Source: JBJHBP01 sp050485645
Lineage (GTDB): Bacteria; Pseudomonadota; Gammaproteobacteria; Steroidobacterales; Rariloculaceae
Assembly (NCBI GenBank): GCA_050485645.1
Contig: JBJHBT010000046.1
Span: 1 to 23,624 of the forward strand
Direction: 5' to 3'
Length of the DNA stretch: 23,624 bases
The notes beneath the pieces were generated by a model that searched no databases, was not told where the DNA came from, and saw only the letters and a program-made list of their open reading frames with translations. The translations under genes and the position numbers were made by a program. Positions 16,997 to 23,624 of this stretch are shown here, piece by piece. Each line of letters opens with the position of its first letter. Position 1 is the stretch's first letter.

Positions 16997-18190
16997 TGGA
17001 TCGAGGCGCGCGACCAGGAAGTAGGCTGTCCGTTCCACCAGCGTCCGCCAGGCGGAGTAGCGGCCCCGCCCGAGTTCCTGATCGATTCGTACGCTCAGTT
17101 CGAGCATCGCGTCGAAGTGGCGCCTCGCCTCGGCGGCGAGCGTCGGGTTCGGCAGCCGGAGCAGCAGCTCATAGTCGATGCTGAGGCTGCGCACGTTCAG
17201 ATTCGCAGACCCGGCGTACAGGACATCGTCGAACACGAACAGCTTCGCGTGCAGGATCTGGGGTGCGTACTCGTAGATCTCAACGCCAGCGCGCAACAGC
17301 GAACGATAGAGCCAGCGGGTTGCAAGTTGGGAGAGCAGAACGTCCGACTTGCCCGGCAGGATCAGCGTGACGCGCCGCCCCGCGCGCGCCGCCTGGCGCA
17401 ATGCGTGCCGCAGTCTGCGCGGTGGCAGAAAGTAGGCCGACACGATCCGGATGTCGCGCGCGCGACGGATGTCGGCGCGGATCGCGCCGTGGAGGGGATT
17501 TCTGCCCCAGCCGGGACCACTCAACAGCAGCTGTCCGTGCGCGGACGAGACGCTGTGGCGAACCTTTGCTCTGCTCAGGCGCGCCAGCCAGAGATGCGGA
17601 TTGTCGGCACGCTCGAACAGCCAGTCGAACGAGCTGACCAGGCCGGCCACGAGCCTGCCATGGAATTCGACGCCGAAATCGCGCCAGCCGCGCAAAATCC
17701 CGTCGCCCTCATACTCGGTGGCGATGTTGAACCCCCCGACGAACGCCATGTCGCCGTCGCAGATCAGCGCCTTGCGATGGTTGCGGAACGCAAAGCTGCG
17801 CATGCGTATCGGATTGAACCAGCGCACGGTGCCACCAGCCTCCCGCAAGGCGTGCCAGAACCGGTTCGTCAGCGTTGCTGAGCCGAAGGTGTCGAGCAGC
17901 ACTCTGACTTCGACGCCCCGGTTTGCGGCCGCGGTCAGCGCATCGCGGAAGCGAGTGCCGATCGGCTCGGCCGTGAAGATGAAGGTTTCCAGACGCACGC
18001 TGTGCGTGGCTCGAGCGATCGCATCGAGCATGGACTGGTAGGCTTCGTCCACGGACGCGATCAGCCTGTAGGCATCGACCGATGCAGCGGGTTTGGCAAT
18101 GAGGTGGGAGTCCATTGGGGGAATATGCCATCCGGCGCCGATTTCGGCACGTGCCGCCGGCATAGCCACGGGAAAACGAGCGCTTGACAC
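16961..18190 (-). CDS. Cardiolipin synthase/phospholipase D-like protein (ClsB-like)
   Basis: The 409-aa product has two HKD motifs, H138-RK140-ALIC-D145 followed by GGFN, and H314-AK316-LFVF-D321 followed by GSANLNVRS. Two HKD sites and no N-terminal transmembrane helices match ClsB-type cardiolipin synthases (E. coli ClsB is about 413 aa). It should transfer phosphatidyl groups at the cytoplasmic membrane. A GTG at 18190 has AGGA seven bases upstream and is chosen; ATGs at 18163 and 18115 are alternatives, the latter aligning best with the usual domain start. The substrate is not proven. Confidence 0.88.
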   Translation of the reverse strand: MSSARFPVAMPAARAEIGAGWHIPPMDSHLIAKPAASVDAYRLIASVDEAYQSMLDAIARATHSVRLETFIFTAEPIGTRFRDALTAAANRGVEVRVLLDTFGSATLTNRFWHALREAGGTVRWFNPIRMRSFAFRNHRKALICDGDMAFVGGFNIATEYEGDGILRGWRDFGVEFHGRLVAGLVSSFDWLFERADNPHLWLARLSRAKVRHSVSSAHGQLLLSGPGWGRNPLHGAIRADIRRARDIRIVSAYFLPPRRLRHALRQAARAGRRVTLILPGKSDVLLSQLATRWLYRSLLRAGVEIYEYAPQILHAKLFVFDDVLYAGSANLNVRSLSIDYELLLRLPNPTLAAEARRHFDAMLELSVRIDQELGRGRYSAWRTLVERTAYFLVARLDPLIAGRQLKYLR

Positions 18191-18286
18191 ACCCGCTTCC
18201 TGAAGCGTTCCTGATCGGCGCTCGACATCAGATCCCTGGCGGGGTTCATTGCACGCACCGGCCTGCCGGTGTTCTGATACGCCCGC

Positions 18287-19519
18287 TCAGTCCGCCTGCC
18301 ACGCCGACGCCGCCGCGAAAAAGGCGCGCGTCTCACCTTCCGCCCGATTGTCCCCGGGAGGAAAGTAGCTCAGCTTGACGATCACGGTTCTGGTGCGCGG
18401 ATCTATGTAGATGTACTGACCCTGCAGGCCGATCGCCGCATACGCGCCATCGGTGCCCACCATCCACCATTGCAGTCCGTAACCACCCGGCTGGCCATCG
18501 GGTTGTTCGCCAGGGCGCGTGGATGCTTGCACCCACGCTTCAGAGACGATGCGGCGACCGTCAGCGACGCCGCCATCGAGCATCATCTGTCCGAAGCGGG
18601 CGAAATCTCTCAACGTTGCGTTGAAGCCCGCGCCACTGAACTCGCGGCCGATGCCCGGCGGACCATCCATGATGTAGTAGCCGTCCGATTCCGCTCCCAG
18701 CGGCTCCCACAGGCAACTCGCCGTATAGGCGGCGACACTGCCACCCGTCACCCGCTCGACCAGCCAGCCCAGCACCGCTGAGTCGATGGTCTTGTACTGA
18801 AAAAGCTCGCCCGGCTCACGGATGCGCGGCAGCGTGCGCGCGACATCCGCGAAGCGCGCGGTATTACGTACCAGTGCGGTGATGTGGTTCGTGGCTGCCA
18901 CACCGGGATTTCCGAAGTCGTAGCGCTCCTCGTATTCGACGCCGGAGCGCATCTGCAGGACGTGCCGAATCGAGACGCCCTCGTAGCCGCTGCCTTCCAG
19001 TTCCGGCAAATAGTCACTGATCGGCGTATCGAGCGAATCGATCCTGCCGTCGGCCAGCGCGCAACCGATCAACACTGAAGTGAACGACTTGGTCATCGAC
19101 CAGCCGATGAAGCGCGTATCCGCGTTGCTGTTGTTGCGATAGATCTCGCTGACGATCCGGCCATCCTTCATGACGAGCAGCGCATTCGTGTAGGTGCGCT
19201 CCAGGACATCCTCGGCCGACAGGGTTTGCCCCTGCCATTCATACGTGAAATCCAGCGCCTGATCCCTGCGGGGGAGCCTCCAGACCGGACCTGCGCGCGC
19301 CACCGTGCGGGTATCGAAGAGGGCGTCCATGCTGCGGAAAGTCAGCGAGTTGACGCCGCCCTCGAGCATCTCCCAGCGCAGAATCTGCACAGCGACGGGC
19401 ACATCGGACGGTGGGTCGATGCGCAGCGGCGGCGGTAGCTCCTGCTGGGCGTTCGACAGGCTTAAGAGCAGGCCCCACAGACCGAGAATGACGGCTGCTT
19501 TCGTATGCATTGACTTCAT
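18287..19519 (-). CDS. Secreted serine hydrolase, class C beta-lactamase-like
   Basis: The 410-aa product begins with a signal peptide (hydrophobic residues 8-24, ending SNAQ). It has S141-M-T-K144 (SxxK nucleophile), Y242-K-T (second motif), and a GLQGQY third motif at 364-369 in place of KTG. This combination is typical of the esterase/6-aminohexanoate-dimer-hydrolase branch of the beta-lactamase family rather than true beta-lactamases. It probably hydrolyses an ester or amide in the periplasm; the substrate is unknown. GAGGAA lies six bases before the ATG, which overlaps the stop of the upstream LuxR gene (ATGA). Confidence 0.92.
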   Translation of the reverse strand: MKSMHTKAAVILGLWGLLLSLSNAQQELPPPLRIDPPSDVPVAVQILRWEMLEGGVNSLTFRSMDALFDTRTVARAGPVWRLPRRDQALDFTYEWQGQTLSAEDVLERTYTNALLVMKDGRIVSEIYRNNSNADTRFIGWSMTKSFTSVLIGCALADGRIDSLDTPISDYLPELEGSGYEGVSIRHVLQMRSGVEYEERYDFGNPGVAATNHITALVRNTARFADVARTLPRIREPGELFQYKTIDSAVLGWLVERVTGGSVAAYTASCLWEPLGAESDGYYIMDGPPGIGREFSGAGFNATLRDFARFGQMMLDGGVADGRRIVSEAWVQASTRPGEQPDGQPGGYGLQWWMVGTDGAYAAIGLQGQYIYIDPRTRTVIVKLSYFPPGDNRAEGETRAFFAAASAWQAD

Positions 19520-20448
19520 GATATTTCCTCAGGAATGAACCCGGCCGCCGTCGCGTTACCCGATTCCGCGTCAGAACTTCTCTGCGAGCGACGCAGCGCC
19601 GCCACCAACTGTGTTCTCGAGCCCAATCCCAGCTTGCCGAAGATCGCGCGCATGTGGTTCTCGACCGTGCGCACGCTGATTCTTAACGCACTGGCGACTT
19701 CCTTGTTCGATAGCCCCTGGGCGACGGCGGCAGCGACTTCCGATTCGCGCGAGCTCAACGCGTCCTCGAACGCGACGGCAGGTGCGGAAGGCGCAACGGG
19801 TTTGCATCGTACCGCCATCCGGGCGTAGAGATAATGAGCCACCACGCGGGCTCGCGCGACCTCGAGTCGGCCAAAAGGGCGAGCTCGACGGCCCCGGTGA
19901 AAGTCGAACAGCAGCGTCCGTCCCAGGGCGTCGTTGAAGCAGAATCCGGTGTGTTGAACCAGGTCATTGGGTTCCAGGAAGGCCAGGCGATACTCGGAGA
20001 ACGCCCTGAGCAGCTGCCGCCGCGACGCCGCAGAGATGGACACATCCAGCCACTGCCCGGAGCGATCCGGAGCGGCAAAGATGGGGCCAGGCGTTCTTGG
20101 GTACGGCAAGCGTCGGGCAGGGTCGAGTTTGTGGAAGCGTTCCCTGTAGGCATCCCCGACCGCAGCGGGAATGCCCAGCGTCGCAATGGGACGCGGCATG
20201 GTGCAGTTGCCTGAACGCTCCATCATTCTCAGCGAAGCCGTCTCGGCCCCGACAAACGATGCGATGGGTTCGAGCAGTTCGATCGCCAGACCCGAGCCGG
20301 TGAGGCCCGCCTCCAGCCGACCGCAGACGTCGGCGATGGCTTCATATTCCTTCACCGCCGTGGTGAACGCGACTTGCTCTGCGGCGCGGCGCAAAGCCTC
20401 GCCCCGTACGTCGTCGGTGACCTCGCCACCCGGTTCTCCACGCGCCAT
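19516..20448 (-). CDS. LuxR-family transcriptional regulator
   Basis: The ATG at 20448 is chosen because GGAGGA precedes it by nine bases; the product is 310 aa (the open frame extends 19 codons further upstream). The N-terminal 200 residues have no domain I can name with certainty (GAETASLRMMERSGNC, then LEPNDLVQHTGFCFNDALG suggests a GAF/PAS-like sensor). Residues 231-286 are a LuxR-type helix-turn-helix (LSSRESEVAAAVAQGLSNKE, TVENHMRAIFGKLG). Its stop overlaps the hydrolase start, so it likely controls the hydrolase gene. The ligand is unknown. Confidence 0.9.
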   Translation of the reverse strand: MARGEPGGEVTDDVRGEALRRAAEQVAFTTAVKEYEAIADVCGRLEAGLTGSGLAIELLEPIASFVGAETASLRMMERSGNCTMPRPIATLGIPAAVGDAYRERFHKLDPARRLPYPRTPGPIFAAPDRSGQWLDVSISAASRRQLLRAFSEYRLAFLEPNDLVQHTGFCFNDALGRTLLFDFHRGRRARPFGRLEVARARVVAHYLYARMAVRCKPVAPSAPAVAFEDALSSRESEVAAAVAQGLSNKEVASALRISVRTVENHMRAIFGKLGLGSRTQLVAALRRSQRSSDAESGNATAAGFIPEEIS

Positions 20449-20561
20449 GACCGTGTCTCCTCCGCCCTGTGTCTCCAGAATAGTCGTGACTGAAGAAGGC
20501 AGCAAACAGGTGACCAGTCACGGGTGAACCATCATGGGCGGGGCTGTCATGGGCGGGGCCT
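20449..20561. promoter_or_regulatory. Intergenic region upstream of luxR-type gene with palindrome and direct repeat
   Basis: It contains the palindrome GTGACCAGTCAC (20510-20521) and two direct copies of TCATGGGCGGGGC (20532-20544 and 20547-20559), the second ending three bases before the amidohydrolase stop codon. These are candidate sites for the LuxR-type regulator itself or another factor. Confidence 0.5.
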
Positions 20562-22286
20562 TCAGGGGTTTCGTCGATAGACGGTCTCCCCGTTCACCAG
20601 CGCCATCGTGACGGTCGTTCGATGCACCTGGGTGATCGGAATCTCGAATGGATTGCGGTCGAGGACGATCACGTCGGCCAGCATGCCGGGGGCGATACGT
20701 CCGGTCCGGTTCGCGTTACCCATGTGGCGCGCAGCGTTGACGGTGAACAGGTCGATCGCCTGCTCCAGGGTGATCGGTTCGCCCAGCACCTCGCCGACGC
20801 CGCCAGGAGCCTGGCGGGTCACGAGCGTCTCGATCCCGATCCATGGGTTCACCTCGGGTACCACGGGCCAGTCCGAACCCGGAACGACGAGCGCGCCCGA
20901 TTCGATTGCATCTTTCACGGGTATCCAGCGTTCCATGCGCGCCTGTCCGATTGCATTCTCGATATCCGGAATGATGGGATTCGGGTACCAGATATAGGGC
21001 GACATCTCGAACGTCGCGCCGAGGTCTCGCGCCCGTGCGATGTCGTCCATGTGCACGAAGCTGTTGTGCGCGACATCGTGCAGGATGCCGCTGAAGCCGT
21101 TGGCCTCGCGTGCGGCGGCAACCGCGTCGAGACCGGCCCGCACGGCCGCGTCACCCGCCGCGTGCATCTTGACGGTGAAACCCCACGCGTCGAGCGCGAT
21201 CAGCGCGGCGTTGAGCGTGTCCTGCGGGATCAGCAGGAGGCCGCGTGCCCGTTCGTCGTCGTCGACGGAAGTGTCCGCGTAGGGCTCGAGCATTGCGGCC
21301 GTGTGGCCGTCCGTCGGCACGCCGTCGAGCATCAGCTTCACACAGTCCGGTGAAACGCGGTCGCGCGCATACAGGTTGGCGCGCGCCAGGGGGGCTGGTG
21401 GCATCACCGCGCTCACCGCCGGACTGCCCGGCTGCCACATGAGGCAGGCACGCACGCGTTGCCTGAGCACGCCCTGATCCGCGAGCGCGGCATACAAACG
21501 CAGGGACGCTTCGCTCGCGACGGCATCCGTGAACGTCGTAATGCCATGGGACAGCATGAGCTCGAGCGAACTCCTCAGCCCTTCGAGTAACTGTTCGGGT
21601 TGCGGAGGCGCCACGCGCGCTCGAATGAGGCCACCAGCCGACTCCCGCAGGACCCCGCTGGGCTCGCCGTCGGTGTCGCGCTCGATGACACCGCCGGGCG
21701 GGTTCGGTGTCTGCGCAGTCACGCCGGATGTCTCCAGCGCCAGCGTGTTCGCCCACCGACTGTGACCGCTGATATCCATCAACACCACGGGATTGCGCGG
21801 GGACACCGCGTCGAGCATCGAACGGTGCGGCGGTGCGCCGATGGACGCGGTATCCCACTGGCCGCCGGTGATCCACTCGCCAGGTTGGCTGTCCGCGACG
21901 CAGGCCGCGATCGTTTCCTGAACAACCTCGAGCGAAGAGCCCTGAGGGAACGCGCACCCCTGATTACCGCCGGCTGAGGGGTGGACATGCATGTCGTGCA
22001 AACCCGGGAGCACGGCGGCGCCGTCGAGATCGATCTCTTCGGTGCCCGCCCCCGCGCGTGCGCGCACGGCGGCGTCATCACCCACGGCGATAATGACGCC
22101 GCGTTGAATCGCCATGGCCTGTTGCCAACCGGCGGGCGTGTAGATCTGCCCACCAGTGAGAATCAGATCCGCTTCGGCGATGGCCGTGGCGAATGGCGGT
22201 TGCGCCTGCGCGGTAGCGAAAAATGCTACCAGCAGGACGAGTGTCTTACCCGGATGCTTCGAGATCGATCGTGCAGCAGTACGCAT
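20562..22286 (-). CDS. Secreted metal-dependent amidohydrolase (YtcJ-like)
   Basis: Starting at ATG 22286, preceded by GGGGGAG, the product is 574 aa with a signal peptide (about residues 1-28, LVLLVAFFATAQAQ). It has the amidohydrolase core: GLHDMHVHPS (H100 and H102 bind metal), a CVKLMLDG lysine segment, MHAAGD, and PGSDWP near 470, all features of YtcJ-type amidohydrolases (Amidohydro_3). It likely hydrolyses an amide or cyclic amide in the periplasm. The frame continues upstream to 22397 but without a signal peptide. It lies upstream of, and on the same strand as, the LuxR and serine-hydrolase genes. Confidence 0.92.
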   Translation of the reverse strand: MRTAARSISKHPGKTLVLLVAFFATAQAQPPFATAIAEADLILTGGQIYTPAGWQQAMAIQRGVIIAVGDDAAVRARAGAGTEEIDLDGAAVLPGLHDMHVHPSAGGNQGCAFPQGSSLEVVQETIAACVADSQPGEWITGGQWDTASIGAPPHRSMLDAVSPRNPVVLMDISGHSRWANTLALETSGVTAQTPNPPGGVIERDTDGEPSGVLRESAGGLIRARVAPPQPEQLLEGLRSSLELMLSHGITTFTDAVASEASLRLYAALADQGVLRQRVRACLMWQPGSPAVSAVMPPAPLARANLYARDRVSPDCVKLMLDGVPTDGHTAAMLEPYADTSVDDDERARGLLLIPQDTLNAALIALDAWGFTVKMHAAGDAAVRAGLDAVAAAREANGFSGILHDVAHNSFVHMDDIARARDLGATFEMSPYIWYPNPIIPDIENAIGQARMERWIPVKDAIESGALVVPGSDWPVVPEVNPWIGIETLVTRQAPGGVGEVLGEPITLEQAIDLFTVNAARHMGNANRTGRIAPGMLADVIVLDRNPFEIPITQVHRTTVTMALVNGETVYRRNP

Positions 22287-22304
22287 CAGGACTCCCCCGT
22301 TCCG

Positions 22305-22356
22305 ATTCGATGAGTACCCAACCGCAATGCGAATGCGGCATGGGTGCTCATCGAAT
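22305..22356. repeat. 52-bp imperfect palindrome upstream of the amidohydrolase
   Basis: Left arm ATTCGATGAGTACCCA (22305-22320) and right arm TGGGTGCTCATCGAAT (22341-22356) are reverse complements with one difference. Between them CCGCA (22322-22326) and TGCGG (22334-22338) form an inner stem. It sits about 20 nt upstream of the amidohydrolase ATG, covering the leader ahead of its ribosome-binding site. It could be an operator or a leader hairpin. Confidence 0.8.
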
Positions 22357-22680
22357 TGACGCCGATTGGCGGTGCGCAGCGCAATAGCGGAGATCACCTA
22401 TCAGAGGGCTGCGCTCAGGATGCAGGATCAGACCCGGATGAGTCATCCCGAGGTCCTTGGACCGCCGAGCGTCGCGTTCCGGAGTAACGGAACCAAGGGC
22501 GCACGGAGCGAGCCCCACTTCCACATTTGAACTTGAATCGAGTGATTCCCGGCGCAAGGAATCCCGCGGTCCCATAAGCGGGACCGGATGCCCGGTTTCG
22601 GGACGAGTACGAAGCCTGAGAGGATTGTCACAGACCGGATACACAATCAGAAACACAGGCTTGCGATCACTGGACGCTGT

Positions 22681-22696
22681 CGGCACGGAAATTGCT
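22681..22696 (+). promoter_or_regulatory. Sigma-54 (-24/-12) promoter match
   Basis: CGGCACGGAAATTGCT has GG at 22682-22683 and GC at 22694-22695, separated by exactly 10 bases, and otherwise follows the consensus GGCACG-N4-TTGC. It lies about 150 nt upstream of the permease GTG and points toward it. Activation would need an enhancer-binding protein; the inverted repeats about 100 nt upstream are candidate sites. Confidence 0.6.
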
Positions 22697-22846
22697 CCTC
22701 TTACGCGCAACGCTTCGATCGCGCTCGGAATGGTGGGGCATGCGCGGCACCGCCATTGCGGTCGCGTCGTGCATCGATCCGGCGGGCTTGCGTAACGTAG
22801 GCTTCGGTCTGACGAGCGGCTAACGTTATCGGGCGAGGGGATCATC

Positions 22847-23624
22847 GTGTTTTCGAGTCTAGTGAACGACATCCGCGTCGCTCTTCGGGGGCTTCTCAAA
22901 TCACCTGGCATCGCCTGCGTCGTCGTACTGACGCTCGCCCTGGCCATCGGCGCCAATACGGCGATCTTCTCGGTCGTCCAGAGCGTGCTGCTGCAACCTC
23001 TGCCGTATCCGAATGAGGACCGGATCGTCTACGTCGCGCCCACCACGTATCAGGGCGGGGATCGCGGGTCCTCATTCTCGGATCGCGGCTACTGGCACTT
23101 CGCCGACAACAATCGCGCATTCGAGCAATTCGGGGGCGTCTCGGGCGATTGGTTCACGTTGACCGGCGACGGTGCTCCGCGCCAGGTGTTCGTAGGCTTG
23201 ATGACGTTGAGCGCGTTCGAGGTGCTCGGCGTGTTCCCCGAGCTCGGCCGGCTACCCACGCCCGAGGAAGACGCGCCGGGCGGACCGTCCGTCGTGCTGT
23301 TGGGCCACGAGCTCTGGGTGAGCCGGTACGGGGCCGATCCATCGATTCTCGGCCGAACCGTCGATCTGAACGGGATGCCGAGCGAAGTCATCGGCGTGAT
23401 GCCCGCGGGCTACGATTACCCGACCGCGCCACTGGACGTCGATCTCTGGGCGCCGCTTCAGCTCGATCCGGCTAGCGCGGACTTCGGCAGCGTCTATACT
23501 GAAGTTCCCGCCCGATTTTTAGCCATTGGTGATCAGTATTCCCTGCTTCAACAAGGGGGTAGGCGACGTGCGGCTGCGTTTCTGGCGTGTATGTGTAGCC
23601 ATGTATACGCCGATATAGGGTATT
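22847..23624 (+). CDS. ADOP/MacB-type ABC transporter permease (5' part)
   Basis: Translation from GTG at 22847, preceded by GAGGGG, gives VFSSLVNDIRVALRGLLKSP, then a transmembrane helix (ACVVVLTLALAIGANTAIFSV), then a MacB_PCD-like periplasmic domain (LLQPLPYPNEDRIVYV, GVFPELGRLPTPEED, VVLLGHELWVSRYGADP, ILGRTVDLNG, VIGVMPAGYDYP). This is the typical start of acidobacterial-type duplicated orphan permeases of about 800 aa. The frame remains open to the window end, but after about 23,492 the translation no longer resembles the family and base composition changes, so the gene is probably interrupted there. It may be sigma-54-regulated. Confidence 0.85.
   Translation, partial: MFSSLVNDIRVALRGLLKSPGIACVVVLTLALAIGANTAIFSVVQSVLLQPLPYPNEDRIVYVAPTTYQGGDRGSSFSDRGYWHFADNNRAFEQFGGVSGDWFTLTGDGAPRQVFVGLMTLSAFEVLGVFPELGRLPTPEEDAPGGPSVVLLGHELWVSRYGADPSILGRTVDLNGMPSEVIGVMPAGYDYPTAPLDVDLWAPLQLDPASADFGSVYTEVPARFLAIGDQYSLLQQGGRRRAAAFLACMCSHVYADIGY
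23492..23624. mobile_element. Possible end of an inserted element (left boundary approximate)
   Basis: From about 23,492 the sequence becomes less GC-rich and the permease frame loses its family pattern (expected next: a conserved RLKPGV-type segment). The stretch contains TTTTTAGCC and other AT-rich words unlike the surrounding DNA. This is what the end of an insertion sequence within the permease gene would look like. No transposase or inverted repeat is visible, so the family cannot be named. Confidence 0.4.

Larger units (their letters stand above)
22287..22846. other. 560-bp divergent regulatory region
   Basis: This gap separates the amidohydrolase (minus) and the permease (plus). It holds a 52-bp imperfect palindrome at 22305-22356, a hairpin pair (CGGTCCC/GGGACCG near 22570-22590, then CCCG-GTTT-CGGG) and a sigma-54-type promoter match at 22681-22696. 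A 202-codon minus-strand frame (22348-22956) crosses the permease start and lacks any recognisable domain, so it is not annotated as a gene. Confidence 0.6.

Noticed and set aside
22348..22956. 202-codon minus-strand open frame
   Set aside because: Arg/Ser/Pro-rich, overlaps the permease start and has no recognisable domain.

Overview
The window is GC-rich bacterial DNA, most likely from a gammaproteobacterium of the Nevskiales/Steroidobacterales/Xanthomonadales type. This placement is inferred from base composition, the Crp/Fnr-like regulators, a c-di-GMP-I riboswitch and an ADOP-type permease; no rRNA or other marker gene is present. No tRNA, rRNA or CRISPR array was seen.

Region A (1-5098) is a c-di-GMP and cell-surface block. 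On the minus strand lie a secreted protein with three near-identical tandem CBM6 modules and the start of a polysaccharide-lyase-like domain (runs off the left edge), and upstream of it a secreted beta-helix-like repeat protein with Pro-Glu and Gly-Ser hexamer-encoded linkers. Between them, on the minus strand, is a c-di-GMP-I (GEMM) riboswitch that should control the lyase gene. Divergent from them is a PAS-PAS-GGDEF diguanylate cyclase with an intact active site and I-site. The maker of the signal and an RNA sensor of the signal are therefore within about 2 kb of each other.

Region B (5099-7176) holds two divergent Crp/Fnr-family regulators that share a 522-bp interval. Inside it is a strong rho-independent terminator about 40 nt ahead of the second regulator, suggesting attenuation or a small RNA.

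Region C (7159-16996) is a defence island. It contains a PD-(D/E)XK nuclease-like protein coupled to a 58-aa protein, a divergent pair of small genes (unknown plus DUF2283) that look like a toxin-antitoxin pair, a short-chain dehydrogenase, a VapBC toxin-antitoxin pair with two tandem palindromic operator repeats, and a complete type I Wadjet system (jetA-jetB-jetC-jetD). Only 3 nt separate vapC from jetA, so the anti-plasmid system appears to be transcribed from, and possibly controlled by, the VapBC autoregulated promoter. This arrangement is the most striking feature of the window.

Region D (16961-22286, all minus strand) has a ClsB-like phospholipase D-family synthase, a secreted class-C beta-lactamase-like serine hydrolase translationally coupled to a LuxR-type regulator, and a secreted YtcJ-like amidohydrolase with a 52-bp imperfect palindrome just ahead of its ribosome-binding site.

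Region E (22287-23624) has a near-perfect sigma-54 promoter match, then the 5' part of an ADOP/MacB-type ABC permease. Its similarity to the family seems to break off near 23,492, where composition changes; this looks like the edge of an inserted element.
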